A DNA stretch of 54,884 nucleotides, taken from NCBI GenBank assembly GCA_000431215.1, contig HF985598.1:11536-66419 (forward strand). The letters run 5' to 3'. The translations under genes were made by a program, and so were the position numbers. Each line of letters opens with the position of its first letter. Position 1 is the first letter of the stretch. Positions 1 to 7,269 of this stretch are shown piece after piece. Source of the DNA: Prevotella sp. CAG:1031. GTDB taxonomy: Bacteria; Bacteroidota; Bacteroidia; Bacteroidales; Muribaculaceae. Below the pieces are notes generated by a model. That model saw only the letters and a list, made by a program, of their open reading frames with translations, was not told the origin of the DNA and made no database searches.

Positions 1-313
1 CGGTGTAGGGAATATTGTCCCAGGCCACGTTCTCCTTTATATCATACTGCGGCACACCGGCGGGGTCTATCTCGATCTGGACTGTGCCTGTGGGGTAGGG
101 AACTTCCTCGATCAGATGATTGAGACCTTTCGAGGTGAAATTCTCGACAATCTCTCTGCCGAGGGGATCGTTGCCGACGGCGCTGACCACTCGGCTCGGC
201 AACCCGAATTGCGATACATGATAGGCAAAGTTTGCCGGCGCACCGCCGATTTTCTTTCCTTCGGGCAGAACGTCCCACAGGGCTTCGCCCATTCCTACTA
301 CAATGTCGTTCAT
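1..313 (-). CDS. PfkB-family sugar kinase (fructokinase-like), N-terminal part, cut by window edge
   Basis: About 104 residues are visible, reading leftwards from an ATG at 311-313 to the window edge. The protein begins MNDIVVGMGEALWDVLPEGK and continues with GGAPANFAYHVSQFG and a VSAVGNDPLGREI stretch. These are the N-terminal sugar-binding GGAP/NFA and G-D-xxG motifs of PfkB/ribokinase-type kinases, in the form seen in bacterial fructokinases. It would phosphorylate a hexose, probably fructose, in the cytoplasm using ATP; substrate and catalytic Asp lie beyond the edge. It starts 21 bp after the stop of the MFS transporter remnant on the same strand, so the two look like an old uptake-plus-kinase operon. 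The family call is firm; the fructose assignment is inference. Confidence 0.85.
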   Translation of the reverse strand, partial: MNDIVVGMGEALWDVLPEGKKIGGAPANFAYHVSQFGLPSRVVSAVGNDPLGREIVENFTSKGLNHLIEEVPYPTGTVQIEIDPAGVPQYDIKENVAWDNIPYT

Positions 314-334
314 GATTATCTTGGTAAGAAGGTT

Positions 335-949
335 TTATATTTTTTTGATTTTCAACGTGTAATACAGGAGGTAGATTACTCCGACCGTCATTACTGCGAC
401 AGCTCCGGCCTGTCCGACAGCGTCGGCGGCATAGCCCATGGCAAGGGGAAATACCGTTCCGCCGAACAGCCCCATTATCATCAGGCCCGACACTTCGTTG
501 CGCTCGTTGGGCGTGTAGACAAGTGCCTGAGAGAATATTATCGAGAATATGTTGGAGTTGCCGAAGCCGATGAAGGCGATACCGGCGTAAAGTATAGCCA
601 AAGTGTTGCCAGCGAAAAGTATGACCATTCCGGCGAGCATCATTGCGACGCTTATCGCAAAGAACAGTTTCGGCGACATGGCGCGGAGAATGAAAGCGCC
701 GAGGAAGCATCCGGCTGTGCGGAAGATGAAATAGACGCCTGTAGCGAATCCGGCCTCTTCGAGAGGGAGTCCGAGGCGTTCCATAATTATTTTCGGCGCT
801 GTTGTGTTCGTGCCTACATCAATGCCGACATGACACATTATTCCGATGAAGCAGAGGAATATGAACGGGCGTCCGAGCAGTTTCAGGCATTCGGCGATAT
901 AAAATTCTTCATGTTCAGGCTGGCCGCACTCTATTCCTGAGACAACGTG
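335..949 (-). pseudogene. MFS sugar transporter (FHS/FucP-like), C-terminal half only
   Basis: The reading frame encodes roughly the last 200 residues of a 12-helix major facilitator permease: helices such as FIFLCFIGIMCHVGIDVG, LFFAISVAMMLAGMVILFAG, and the closing AVAVMTVGVIYLLYYTL followed by a lysine-rich tail. NTTAPKI and the GFGNSNIFSIIFSQAL segment fit the fucose/glucose/galactose:H+ symporter group of Bacteroidetes. Whole proteins of this group are about 400 residues, so helices 1-6 are missing. Homology stops at about 949, where a TGTGCCCACC terminus begins that is also present at the far end of the window. The open frame runs a few codons into that sequence from an ATG at 1006, but that part is not transporter. 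Likely inactive. The downstream sugar kinase suggests it once imported the kinase's substrate. Confidence 0.8.
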
Positions 950-983
950 TGCCCACCGGGAAAATCCGCTGACCCCTGAATTG
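948..983 (+). mobile_element. IS-like terminal sequence, remnant (copy 1)
   Basis: The stretch 950-976 is identical over 27 bases, in reverse complement, to 54855-54881 at the other end of the window, with weaker similarity continuing to about 983. It begins TGTGCCCACC and lies exactly where the MFS transporter loses homology. No transposase is attached: the next gene starts at 1000. It looks like one end of an insertion sequence left after a deletion. TG-starting ends resemble the IS21 group, but that family assignment is a guess. A mis-joined assembly at a repeat is the main alternative. Confidence 0.55.
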
Positions 984-999
984 CACAACTTCACTCCGA

Positions 1000-1572
1000 A
1001 TGGCAACTATTAACGATTTCCTCAAGAAGATAGACATTACCGATCTTTCGGAATATGTCGATACACATGGTATTCTTACACATTATTCAAAGGGTGAAAT
1101 TCTTGTCGGGGAAGGACGGCATTGTCGATATATCGGTATTGTTAAATCGGGATATTTCAAATTCGTTGCATATAACAGTAAAGGCCAGGAGATTGTGACA
1201 GGTTTTTCTTTCGTTGGAGAGGTTGTCTCTGATTTTGTCCGCGGTTTCTTGTTCGGTCAGACCTGCCTCACTACGATTGTAGCCGGGTGTGACGCCGAGA
1301 TCCTTCTTGTCACAATCGACGAGCTGCGCAGTTATCTTCAGGAACGGAATCCCGGTTTCATAGCCCATTCATCGTCGATTCTTTTGCAGGAAGCGTATCA
1401 GCGCTATCTCGATGTCTTGGTCAAGTCTCCCGCAGAACGTTACCGCGAGCTTGTTTCACGGTATCCCAATTTAATAGGGCTGCTGTCTGTTCAGGAAATG
1501 GCTTCATTTTTAGGTGTGTCCCGTCGCCAGCTTCATCGCATCCGCAAAGCCGAAACTGAAAAAGCTGATTAA
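1000..1572 (+). CDS. Crp/Fnr-family transcriptional regulator
   Basis: A 190-residue cytoplasmic regulator. Residues about 20-115 form the cyclic-nucleotide-binding-type beta roll (GEILVGEGRHCRYIGIVKSG, GFSFVGEVVSDF). Residues about 140-185 form the DNA-binding winged helix (LLSVQEMASFLGVSRRQLHRI). There is no cysteine set for an Fe-S cluster as in Fnr, so the effector is unknown. It is short for the family (usually 200-230), and the missing length is at the N-terminus, next to the IS-like terminus at 948-983. Its start or its native promoter may therefore have been replaced. It is followed by a 108-bp gap and then a run of exported proteins on the same strand that it could control, which is inference. 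Confidence 0.85.
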   Translation: MATINDFLKKIDITDLSEYVDTHGILTHYSKGEILVGEGRHCRYIGIVKSGYFKFVAYNSKGQEIVTGFSFVGEVVSDFVRGFLFGQTCLTTIVAGCDAEILLVTIDELRSYLQERNPGFIAHSSSILLQEAYQRYLDVLVKSPAERYRELVSRYPNLIGLLSVQEMASFLGVSRRQLHRIRKAETEKAD

Positions 1573-1680
1573 GCGGTAATTGATAAAATGTGACAAATGT
1601 CACATTTTATATGGATTTCATTTTGTATTTTCGCCTCCTGAAGTGCATCTCGCGCTTACCGTTAATTCTATATTGCCGAC

Positions 1681-2691
1681 ATGAAGAATATTTTTATCTG
1701 GATAATAATATTGCTGGCTGTTACGGTCAGTTCCAATATTCGTGGTCAAGAGAAAGTTGAGCAGGCTGAAATTTCGTCTCAGTATTCGACAGTTCCTGTA
1801 GTAGCCTGGTTTAGCAAGCATGACACTGTTTATTACTGGGTTAACGAGAGTTCATGGAGAATAAATGGCGCCGATACTGTCAGAACTTCTTCGCAGTCAA
1901 TGAGAGTGCGCATTAATGTTGTCGATTCTGCAGCAACCGGTTATAAGTTAGAATATACTTTTCTGGAGTTCCCGACAGAAAATCTTCCGGAAACAGCGCC
2001 TTTTTCCGAGATTTTCCAGAATCAGATAGTTGCCCGTCTGGCAAAAAAGATTGAGGGCACTACAGTCAGCTTTGAGACCGATGATTGCGGCCGAATAACC
2101 GGCATTAATAATTTAGGCCGGATAAAGAAGCAGGCAAAGTCTCTTTTGAATGAAGCAATAAAAGAATTTTCGGTTCTGCCGGAGATGCAGGAGGCTAAAG
2201 AGTTAGGATTTGATATCAGAGACTACGCGAAAAAGATTGATATGAACCAACTTGTCGACGGTTATCTTGAAGAACTCAATTTGTTGTTTCTTAACCACGG
2301 CAATGAATATACTGCCGGTGAATTTAAAGAGCATGAAGATGCAACTGATTCGACATTCGAAAGCACTACAGTCATATCCGCCTCTGTCGATAGCGACGGT
2401 TGCTACAGCGTAATGGCTGACATAACCAATATACTGACCAGAAAATATATTAAGGAACTCGTCGGCAATGTTGTCGGTCTGTTCAACAATGACAGTATTA
2501 ATGACAGTTTCAGAAAGAATTTTGATTCTCAAGTGAAGGTGAATGGCGTTTACGAGGATTATCTGAAAACCGACTATCTACCCAATGGCTGGCCTTTCTA
2601 TCTTGTGAAGCAGCAATCTACCAAAATCGGGCAGCTCGAAAAAGTCAAACAGAAAGTTATCAGCCTTGATTCTTATTATTTTGCGCCATAA
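1681..2691 (+). CDS. Secreted protein of unknown function
   Basis: A 336-residue protein with a clear signal peptide (MKNIFIWIIILLAVTVSSN, then IRGQEKV). I do not recognise a named domain. The mature part starts with aromatic beta-rich sequence (VVAWFSKHDTVYYWVNESSWRING), then an amphipathic helical middle (about 150-210), then more beta-type sequence with SVMADITNIL. It resembles in style the exported proteins of Bacteroidales that accumulate mixed alpha/beta folds without catalytic motifs. It is the first gene of a tight run: the next start lies 3 bp after its stop, followed by two genes with 4-bp overlap or 2-bp spacing. That points to a shared transcript and shared job with the SecD-P1-like protein, the radical SAM enzyme and the TonB protein. 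Confidence 0.7.
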   Translation: MKNIFIWIIILLAVTVSSNIRGQEKVEQAEISSQYSTVPVVAWFSKHDTVYYWVNESSWRINGADTVRTSSQSMRVRINVVDSAATGYKLEYTFLEFPTENLPETAPFSEIFQNQIVARLAKKIEGTTVSFETDDCGRITGINNLGRIKKQAKSLLNEAIKEFSVLPEMQEAKELGFDIRDYAKKIDMNQLVDGYLEELNLLFLNHGNEYTAGEFKEHEDATDSTFESTTVISASVDSDGCYSVMADITNILTRKYIKELVGNVVGLFNNDSINDSFRKNFDSQVKVNGVYEDYLKTDYLPNGWPFYLVKQQSTKIGQLEKVKQKVISLDSYYFAP

Positions 2692-2694
2692 GCT

Positions 2695-4146
2695 ATGATA
2701 CGGTTATATTTTTCGATATTAGCTATTGCCTTTGTTGCCGGTGTAGTATTTGCAGCTGAGCCAGTCGATTCCACTTCATATGCCTACGGCCATCAGTCTA
2801 CCCTCTTTATAATGGCCGGAGAAAACGATCTCATGCGGAGTCATGAGGATTTTGAGGATTATATCCGGGGGTTGCAGGAAAACTACCGCGACCCGAGCCA
2901 GATGAATGATTCTTCTTACATGATTTCATATATGCTCGGTGGCATGGAGGCGGTTTTTTTTACTGATGGAACGCAACGTAAAAAGAAAGAGGACCGACCG
3001 CCTTTTCATTGTATTATTGCCGGTCTCAGAAAAGTAGGGAATGGCTCGATCGCATTGCCTGCCGACACTATAGCCGCCATGGAGATTATCAATCGTTACA
3101 GCGAGAATGATTCTCTTCCGTCCGACGTGCCGGAGGAATCCCAATGCGAATTTTTTACTGCATACGGCATAATGAAAGCCTATCAGCCAGGATTACAGTC
3201 ATATATCGAAGGTTTAATGCCGGGGACAAAAGTCAAAGAAGACAGAGCGGCTTTCGCGACAGGTATGGCTGACGAGCTTGAAGCTTCGGCCGAGATGCCT
3301 GAAACGGCTTACGATATAGGCCGATCAATGGTATTGTCGGTCAACCTTGCATTGGTAGAAGGTGTCAGGCATGATTTTTCTTCGTTTTTAGCCGGCGCAA
3401 AGGCTGCTCTTGGACTTGGTGAACAGTTGATTCCGCGTGAGGATGTGCAACGGATAATCGACTTGCAGATTACTTCGAATCCCGATACGGTTGCCACGGT
3501 TGACTCTGGCAGACTCAATGATTTTATGACTAAACTCGACATCGATCCTTTCACTGCATATAATGTCAACTGGACAGTGACTGCTGCTCCGGTGGCAAAA
3601 GACGATTGCTCTGCTGCCGTGCAATTCAGCAGGCTGTTGCATGAGCTCAAAATCGAGGATTCCCAGATTCCGGGAGCTTTGATGGCAATAATTTGCGACG
3701 AAGACGGCAGTCTGTTCTCTGCGTTGTCTGAGAGCCTTGGAGCTTATAATCTGCCCGATGGTTTCAAATGGTTTTGCGGCAGATCAGACAGCTTTCAGAC
3801 AACGGTAGGTATAATGCAGACTGCAACGCAGTTCAAGGCCGCGGTCAATGAGGCGATGGTCGATCTTGATTTCGAATCGGGGGATGTTACTGTGCCGTGG
3901 GCCTACAGTGAGGACGACTCTTTGAAATGGGCTGAGTTTACCGAAGCTAATATAGGCCGGCATATTGCATTGGAAATCAATGGTGCTTTTATGTATGCCC
4001 CGAAGGTAAACTCCCGGATATCGAGTGGCTACTGTAACATAAACGGACTGACACCTGAAACAATTAATCGACTTTTCAAGGGCGCGGAAATATCAGTCAA
4101 TAATCCCTCGGCCGAGGAAATCGAGGTATTTGAAATGAAAAGATGA
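2695..4146 (+). CDS. Exported protein with FKBP_N-like segments and a SecD P1-like C-terminal domain
   Basis: A 483-residue protein with signal peptide (MIRLYFSILAIAFVAGVVFA). Two to three segments, near residues 25-85, 155-185 and 200-260, resemble the helical dimerisation region that precedes FKBP-type peptidyl-prolyl isomerases, for example YDIGRSMVLSVNLALVEG followed by FLAGAKAALGLGE and EDVQRIID. No FKBP catalytic domain follows. Instead, residues about 415-465 read FTEANIGRHIALEINGAFMY, APKVNSRISSG and NINGLTPETINRLFKGA. This closely follows the periplasmic P1 head of SecD (vGRqlAIvldGkVysAP, I.gG...ItG.fT.eeA..L). Real SecD has six membrane helices, absent here. A free periplasmic SecD-head-like protein is unusual. 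It overlaps the radical SAM gene by 4 bp. Confidence 0.7.
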   Translation: MIRLYFSILAIAFVAGVVFAAEPVDSTSYAYGHQSTLFIMAGENDLMRSHEDFEDYIRGLQENYRDPSQMNDSSYMISYMLGGMEAVFFTDGTQRKKKEDRPPFHCIIAGLRKVGNGSIALPADTIAAMEIINRYSENDSLPSDVPEESQCEFFTAYGIMKAYQPGLQSYIEGLMPGTKVKEDRAAFATGMADELEASAEMPETAYDIGRSMVLSVNLALVEGVRHDFSSFLAGAKAALGLGEQLIPREDVQRIIDLQITSNPDTVATVDSGRLNDFMTKLDIDPFTAYNVNWTVTAAPVAKDDCSAAVQFSRLLHELKIEDSQIPGALMAIICDEDGSLFSALSESLGAYNLPDGFKWFCGRSDSFQTTVGIMQTATQFKAAVNEAMVDLDFESGDVTVPWAYSEDDSLKWAEFTEANIGRHIALEINGAFMYAPKVNSRISSGYCNINGLTPETINRLFKGAEISVNNPSAEEIEVFEMKR

Positions 4147-4766
4147 ACGGGCAACGCGAGCGGATTATCGGAATAGCACGGCATCGCCTCTCGACTGATG
4201 GCGATGGTGTGACTACGCTTGTTGCATTCCACAGCTGTCCGCTCCACTGCCATTATTGTCTTAATCCTCAGTCATTGGGCGACGGCAGCCGTTTCCGCGA
4301 GTATTCACCTGAGGAACTGTATGCAGAGACGCGCGTCGACGAACTTTATTTCATGGCCACAAATGGCGGTGTGACTTTCGGGGGCGGTGAGCCATGTCTG
4401 CGTCCTCGGTTTATCTGTGAGTTCCGCGAGCTATGTGGCCCCGAATGGCAGCTTAATCTTGAGACATCGCTGAATGTCCTGGCTGTAAACATTGAAGCAT
4501 TGCTCCCGGTGGTCAATACCCTTATTATCGACATCAAGGATATGAACCACGACATTTACCGTAGATATACGGGAGAGTCAAACGACCTTGTTCTTGACAA
4601 TCTCCGACTTTTAGTTGCTGCCGGGCGTCAGCATGACTGCATTGTCCGCATACCGTTGATACCTGACTATAATACCGACACCGACCGAGAGAAAAGCCGC
4701 AAGGCTCTTGAAGCTCTCGGCTTCGACCGATTCGATTTATTCACCTATCAAATCCGCAAACACTGA
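4143..4766 (+). CDS. Small radical SAM enzyme, PflA/activase-like
   Basis: A 207-residue protein with the canonical radical SAM cysteines in FHSCPLHCHYC (C32, C36, C39; CxxxCxxC) and a GGVTFGGGEPCL segment matching the GGE motif that binds SAM. ETSLNV, VNTLIIDIKDMN and the VRIPLIPDYN strand match the rest of a partial TIM barrel as in pyruvate-formate-lyase activating enzymes. There is no extra ferredoxin insert. It is shorter than PflA (about 245) and no glycyl-radical enzyme is encoded nearby, so a classical activase role is doubtful. It starts 4 bp inside the preceding gene and ends 2 bp before a TonB protein with five clustered cysteines, which could be its substrate. Enzyme class is firm, substrate unknown. 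Confidence 0.88.
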   Translation: MNGQRERIIGIARHRLSTDGDGVTTLVAFHSCPLHCHYCLNPQSLGDGSRFREYSPEELYAETRVDELYFMATNGGVTFGGGEPCLRPRFICEFRELCGPEWQLNLETSLNVLAVNIEALLPVVNTLIIDIKDMNHDIYRRYTGESNDLVLDNLRLLVAAGRQHDCIVRIPLIPDYNTDTDREKSRKALEALGFDRFDLFTYQIRKH

Positions 4767-4768
4767 CT

Positions 4769-5572
4769 ATGGCACGAGGAAAGCAGACCTGCAAGATACT
4801 GAAAGAGATTCGTCGGCAGATTGCCGAGGCCAACGACATCGAATTCGTGACATCTGAATGTCGCTACAAGGGAGACTGTCTCGGCACATGTCCCAAATGT
4901 GAGGCCGAGGTGCGCTACCTTGAACAGCAACTCCGCGCCCGCTCCCTCGCAGGAAAAGCAATCGCCCTCGCCGGAATCTCGGCGGGAATGATTCTGATGT
5001 CGGGTTGCAGCGGCACATCATTGAAACAGTCGAGCGAAACCCTACAAGGCGAGCCGGTAGAAATAGCTGACACTTTAGATTTCGAGGGAGAAATTGATGA
5101 GGAATGCCTATTGTCTAAAACCAGAGATACTATTTCCAATTCTGCGACTGAAGTTTCAGGTATCAAAGAAGGTGAGATAAGCAATGACCCTAATGAAGTA
5201 GTAACACAAGGCGAAATGCCCGATGAACGGCCAACAAATCCAGATGAAAAGGGTATTTATAGTTGTGCTGAACAAATGCCGAAATTCCCTGGCGGAAATG
5301 TAGAGATGCTGCGATTCATCAGTCAACATCTGATATATCCCGAAGAGCAATTAAAGGAGGGGATTCAGGGTCGTGTGATTGTGCAGTTCTATGTTGACAC
5401 AATAGGTCGCGTTTGCGAGCCGAGAATTGTGAGAGGCAAAGATTCGGCCCTTGACCGGGAGGCTTTGCGGGTGGTGAGGCTTTTCCCGAAATTCACGCCC
5501 GGCAAGCTCAATGGCAAGAAAGTCAACACGTATATGACTCTTCCCATTACTTTCAGATTGCCCGCAGATTGA
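4769..5572 (+). CDS. TonB C-terminal domain protein with N-terminal Cys-rich motif
   Basis: A 267-residue protein in three parts. Residues 1-55 form a soluble Lys/Arg-rich helix with cysteines C8, C31, C37, C41 and C44 (TSECRYKGDCLGTCPKCEAE), ending in a conserved-looking EVRYLEQQL. Residues about 59-80 form a hydrophobic segment ending LMSGC, like an internal lipobox or a single membrane anchor. After an acidic linker, residues about 168-264 match the TonB C-terminal domain (MPKFPGGNVEMLRFISQHLIYP, GRVIVQFYVDTIGRV, YMTLPITFRL). The inferred layout is Cys domain in the cytoplasm and TonB domain in the periplasm. Such a protein could bind outer-membrane partners. Its position right after a radical SAM gene, and the Cys spacing, suggest the N-terminal motif may be modified or bind metal. 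Confidence 0.82.
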   Translation: MARGKQTCKILKEIRRQIAEANDIEFVTSECRYKGDCLGTCPKCEAEVRYLEQQLRARSLAGKAIALAGISAGMILMSGCSGTSLKQSSETLQGEPVEIADTLDFEGEIDEECLLSKTRDTISNSATEVSGIKEGEISNDPNEVVTQGEMPDERPTNPDEKGIYSCAEQMPKFPGGNVEMLRFISQHLIYPEEQLKEGIQGRVIVQFYVDTIGRVCEPRIVRGKDSALDREALRVVRLFPKFTPGKLNGKKVNTYMTLPITFRLPAD

Positions 5573-5604
5573 CGTTCCAACATCTTTATTGATGTCAATT
5601 GTAA

Positions 5605-6036
5605 CACTACTCGCATATGGGACACGGCCATGATTATATGGATTCTCCGGGAGATCCGCTCTACAGCTTCGGTCATGGACTAAGCTACACGTCCTTTGAA
5701 TATTCTAATCTGTTGATACGTTCGGCTGCTGACGGCAAAAGCTGCGAGGTCAGTTACCGAATCACCAACATCGGGAACCGCTCAGGCGCCGAAGTCGTGC
5801 AGCTCTATCTGCGCGACGTGGTTGCCTCGGTAAGCCAGCCGCCAATGCTGCTGAAAGGGTTCACTCGGATAGAACTCTCACCGGGTGAGAGCCGCACCAC
5901 GACATTCAATCTTGGGGCTGAAGAGCTGTCAATATATAATGCCGGACTGGAAAGAGTAATCGAGCCGGGCCTATTCAAGGTGATGATTGGAGCGTCGAGC
6001 GCAGATATAAGACTCACAGGAGACTTTACTCTTTAA
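5605..6036 (+). pseudogene. Glycoside hydrolase family 3 C-terminal remnant
   Basis: About 140 codons matching only the end of a GH3 beta-glucosidase: the YMDSPGDPLYSFGHGLSYTSF motif that closes the alpha/beta sandwich domain, then the fibronectin-III-like domain (VSYRITNIGNRSGAEVVQLYLRD, PPMLLKGFTRIELSPGES, FKVMIGASS). Complete enzymes are 700-800 residues, so the catalytic barrel with its Asp nucleophile is absent. An in-frame stop at 5602-5604 sits just upstream and the ATG at 5617 is an internal Met of the family. It lies 45 bp after the TonB gene, so a deletion probably brought the two together. Any product would have no active site. Confidence 0.85.
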
Positions 6037-6075
6037 GCCTCCTTAATGCCGACGTTATAAGCTGCAGTTTAACCC

Positions 6076-6369
6076 CTAAAAATTATAGTCGACGCAGGCC
6101 CGAGCTGCGATATGGGCTGATGCAGCAGACGCAGCTGCCACATGATCCGGATGCTTGGCATAGACACTGACATCCGAAAGGGTAGGAACTACAGCGGTCA
6201 GAACGAGATCCCATTCTTCAGAGGGATTCTCGTTAATTCCCACTTCGATAGATTCAAGCACCTCAATTTTGCCGAGAAGCTCATTGAGATCCTCAGCGAA
6301 CCGGCGGCATGCGTCAAGCCGCTCTTCCCGTGTCCCGTTCATACGGAACATAACTACATGTTTAACCAT
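6076..6369 (-). CDS. Dabb (stress-responsive A/B barrel) family protein
   Basis: A 97-residue protein starting MVKHVVMFRMNGTREERLDA, with the conserved KH-V-x-F opening of Dabb proteins. The middle (LLGKIEVLESIEVGINENP) and the closing DLVLTAVVPTLSDVSVYAKHP then complete the ferredoxin-like dimeric alpha/beta barrel, including the Y-x-x-HP-x-H pattern (YAKHPDHVA). Length is standard. The family is cytoplasmic and dimeric; its bacterial role is poorly defined. It is transcribed opposite to its neighbours. A short charged gene lies upstream on the same strand. Confidence 0.88.
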   Translation of the reverse strand: MVKHVVMFRMNGTREERLDACRRFAEDLNELLGKIEVLESIEVGINENPSEEWDLVLTAVVPTLSDVSVYAKHPDHVAAASAASAHIAARACVDYNF

Positions 6370-6435
6370 AATGCCGCTAAAGTACTAATTATATTGGTAA
6401 GCGGCAAACCATGGCTTAGAAAATTTCATATTGCG

Positions 6436-6579
6436 TCAGGGCCTCTCATCGTCGGAGTTCCGCGGATTGTTATTCAGTTCCTTAACATCCTCTTTAACTT
6501 CGCAAGGGGTGGCCTTTTTGTCACCGGCGCTACGGGCCTCACCGGGATATGTATCTATGTTCTTTTCTTTAGAGTCCAT
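6436..6579 (-). CDS. Small charged protein, 47 residues
   Basis: An ATG at 6577-6579 opens a frame of 47 codons that starts MDSKEKNIDTYPGEARSAGD and ends DVKELNNNPRNSDDERP. The product is hydrophilic and probably disordered. The closing ELNNNPRNSD pattern is one I associate with small uncharacterised Bacteroidales proteins, but I cannot confirm that here. It fills an otherwise empty gap between the Dabb gene and the DUF4468 gene, and is read opposite to the latter. No cysteine, helix or membrane feature suggests a function. Confidence 0.45.
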   Translation of the reverse strand: MDSKEKNIDTYPGEARSAGDKKATPCEVKEDVKELNNNPRNSDDERP

Positions 6580-6641
6580 ATCATCAGTTATTAGTTCAGA
6601 TATATAACAAGCAATAATTACACGTTGTTTGAAAAAATGCT

Positions 6642-6649
6642 TATCTTTG
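6642..6649 (+). promoter_or_regulatory. Bacteroidetes -7 box (TATCTTTG) for the DUF4468 gene
   Basis: The box ends 8 bases before the ATG at 6657. Since transcription normally starts about 7 bases after this box, the message would have almost no leader. A TTG at 6625-6627 is closer than the usual -33 spacing, so the -33 element is weak. Confidence 0.55.
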
Positions 6650-6656
6650 TAGCGGT

Positions 6657-7259
6657 ATGAAAAAGATCCTGATTATTCTGGCGACGTTATTGCCACTTAT
6701 TGCCGGCGCTGTTGAGCCGGTTCAATTCCGTCTGACTCCTGCGGGGCTCTATGAGACCTCTACCGGCGAAGATTTTATAATTGTGCCTTTCGAAGGTAAA
6801 TCAGCCGCACAGATCCATGAAGAGCTGATCAAGAATATGCGTGAGATCTATGGTCATGACTTCGACAGGTTTGTCCACGTCAACGACGAACACACTATCG
6901 GAGTGCGCGCTCTCGGAGATTCGCTCTACGTAAGCAAGGTCTTCGGCGTCATGCGTTCGTGGGAAGGCTATTACCGTCTGCAGATACGAATCCGCGACGG
7001 GCGTATCCGTCTGAATGCCCCGCGCGTTGAATCGGTAAGAATGGTCGGTGGCCCCGACGAGACGTGGAAATTCTCAAAGCAGGTAGGCAAATGGTTTCGA
7101 GACAGCAAGATAAAAGATAATGACCGTGAGAAATATGAACTGGTTGTCGACCACATGAATTTGCTGGTCAATCGTATTATCATAGGGCCGTCATGGTCGC
7201 CGGCTCCGGCTGAAAAGCCCGATGGCAAGTCTTCGGTAGACAACGACGACAATTGGTGA
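6657..7259 (+). CDS. Exported DUF4468-type protein
   Basis: A 200-residue protein with a signal peptide (MKKILIILATLLPLIAGAVE). Residues about 35-130 show the DUF4468 pattern: FIIVPFEGKSAAQIHEELIKNM, then LGDSLYVSKVF, then YYRLQIRIRDGRIRLNAPRV, a beta-rich fold of unknown function common in Bacteroidetes. The tail is rich in Lys, Asp and Pro (APAEKPDGKSSVDNDDNW). It precedes a glycosyltransferase by 10 bp and may be co-transcribed with it. No catalytic residues are apparent. Confidence 0.75.
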   Translation: MKKILIILATLLPLIAGAVEPVQFRLTPAGLYETSTGEDFIIVPFEGKSAAQIHEELIKNMREIYGHDFDRFVHVNDEHTIGVRALGDSLYVSKVFGVMRSWEGYYRLQIRIRDGRIRLNAPRVESVRMVGGPDETWKFSKQVGKWFRDSKIKDNDREKYELVVDHMNLLVNRIIIGPSWSPAPAEKPDGKSSVDNDDNW

Positions 7260-7269
7260 TATTCCCGCT

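Noticed and set aside
948..1000. Intact insertion sequence at the left end
   Set aside because: No transposase frame lies between the terminus and the Crp gene, so at most a remnant is present.
6142..6594. Plus-strand frame opposite the Dabb gene
   Set aside because: The minus-strand Dabb protein has clear family signatures; the plus frame has none and no promoter.
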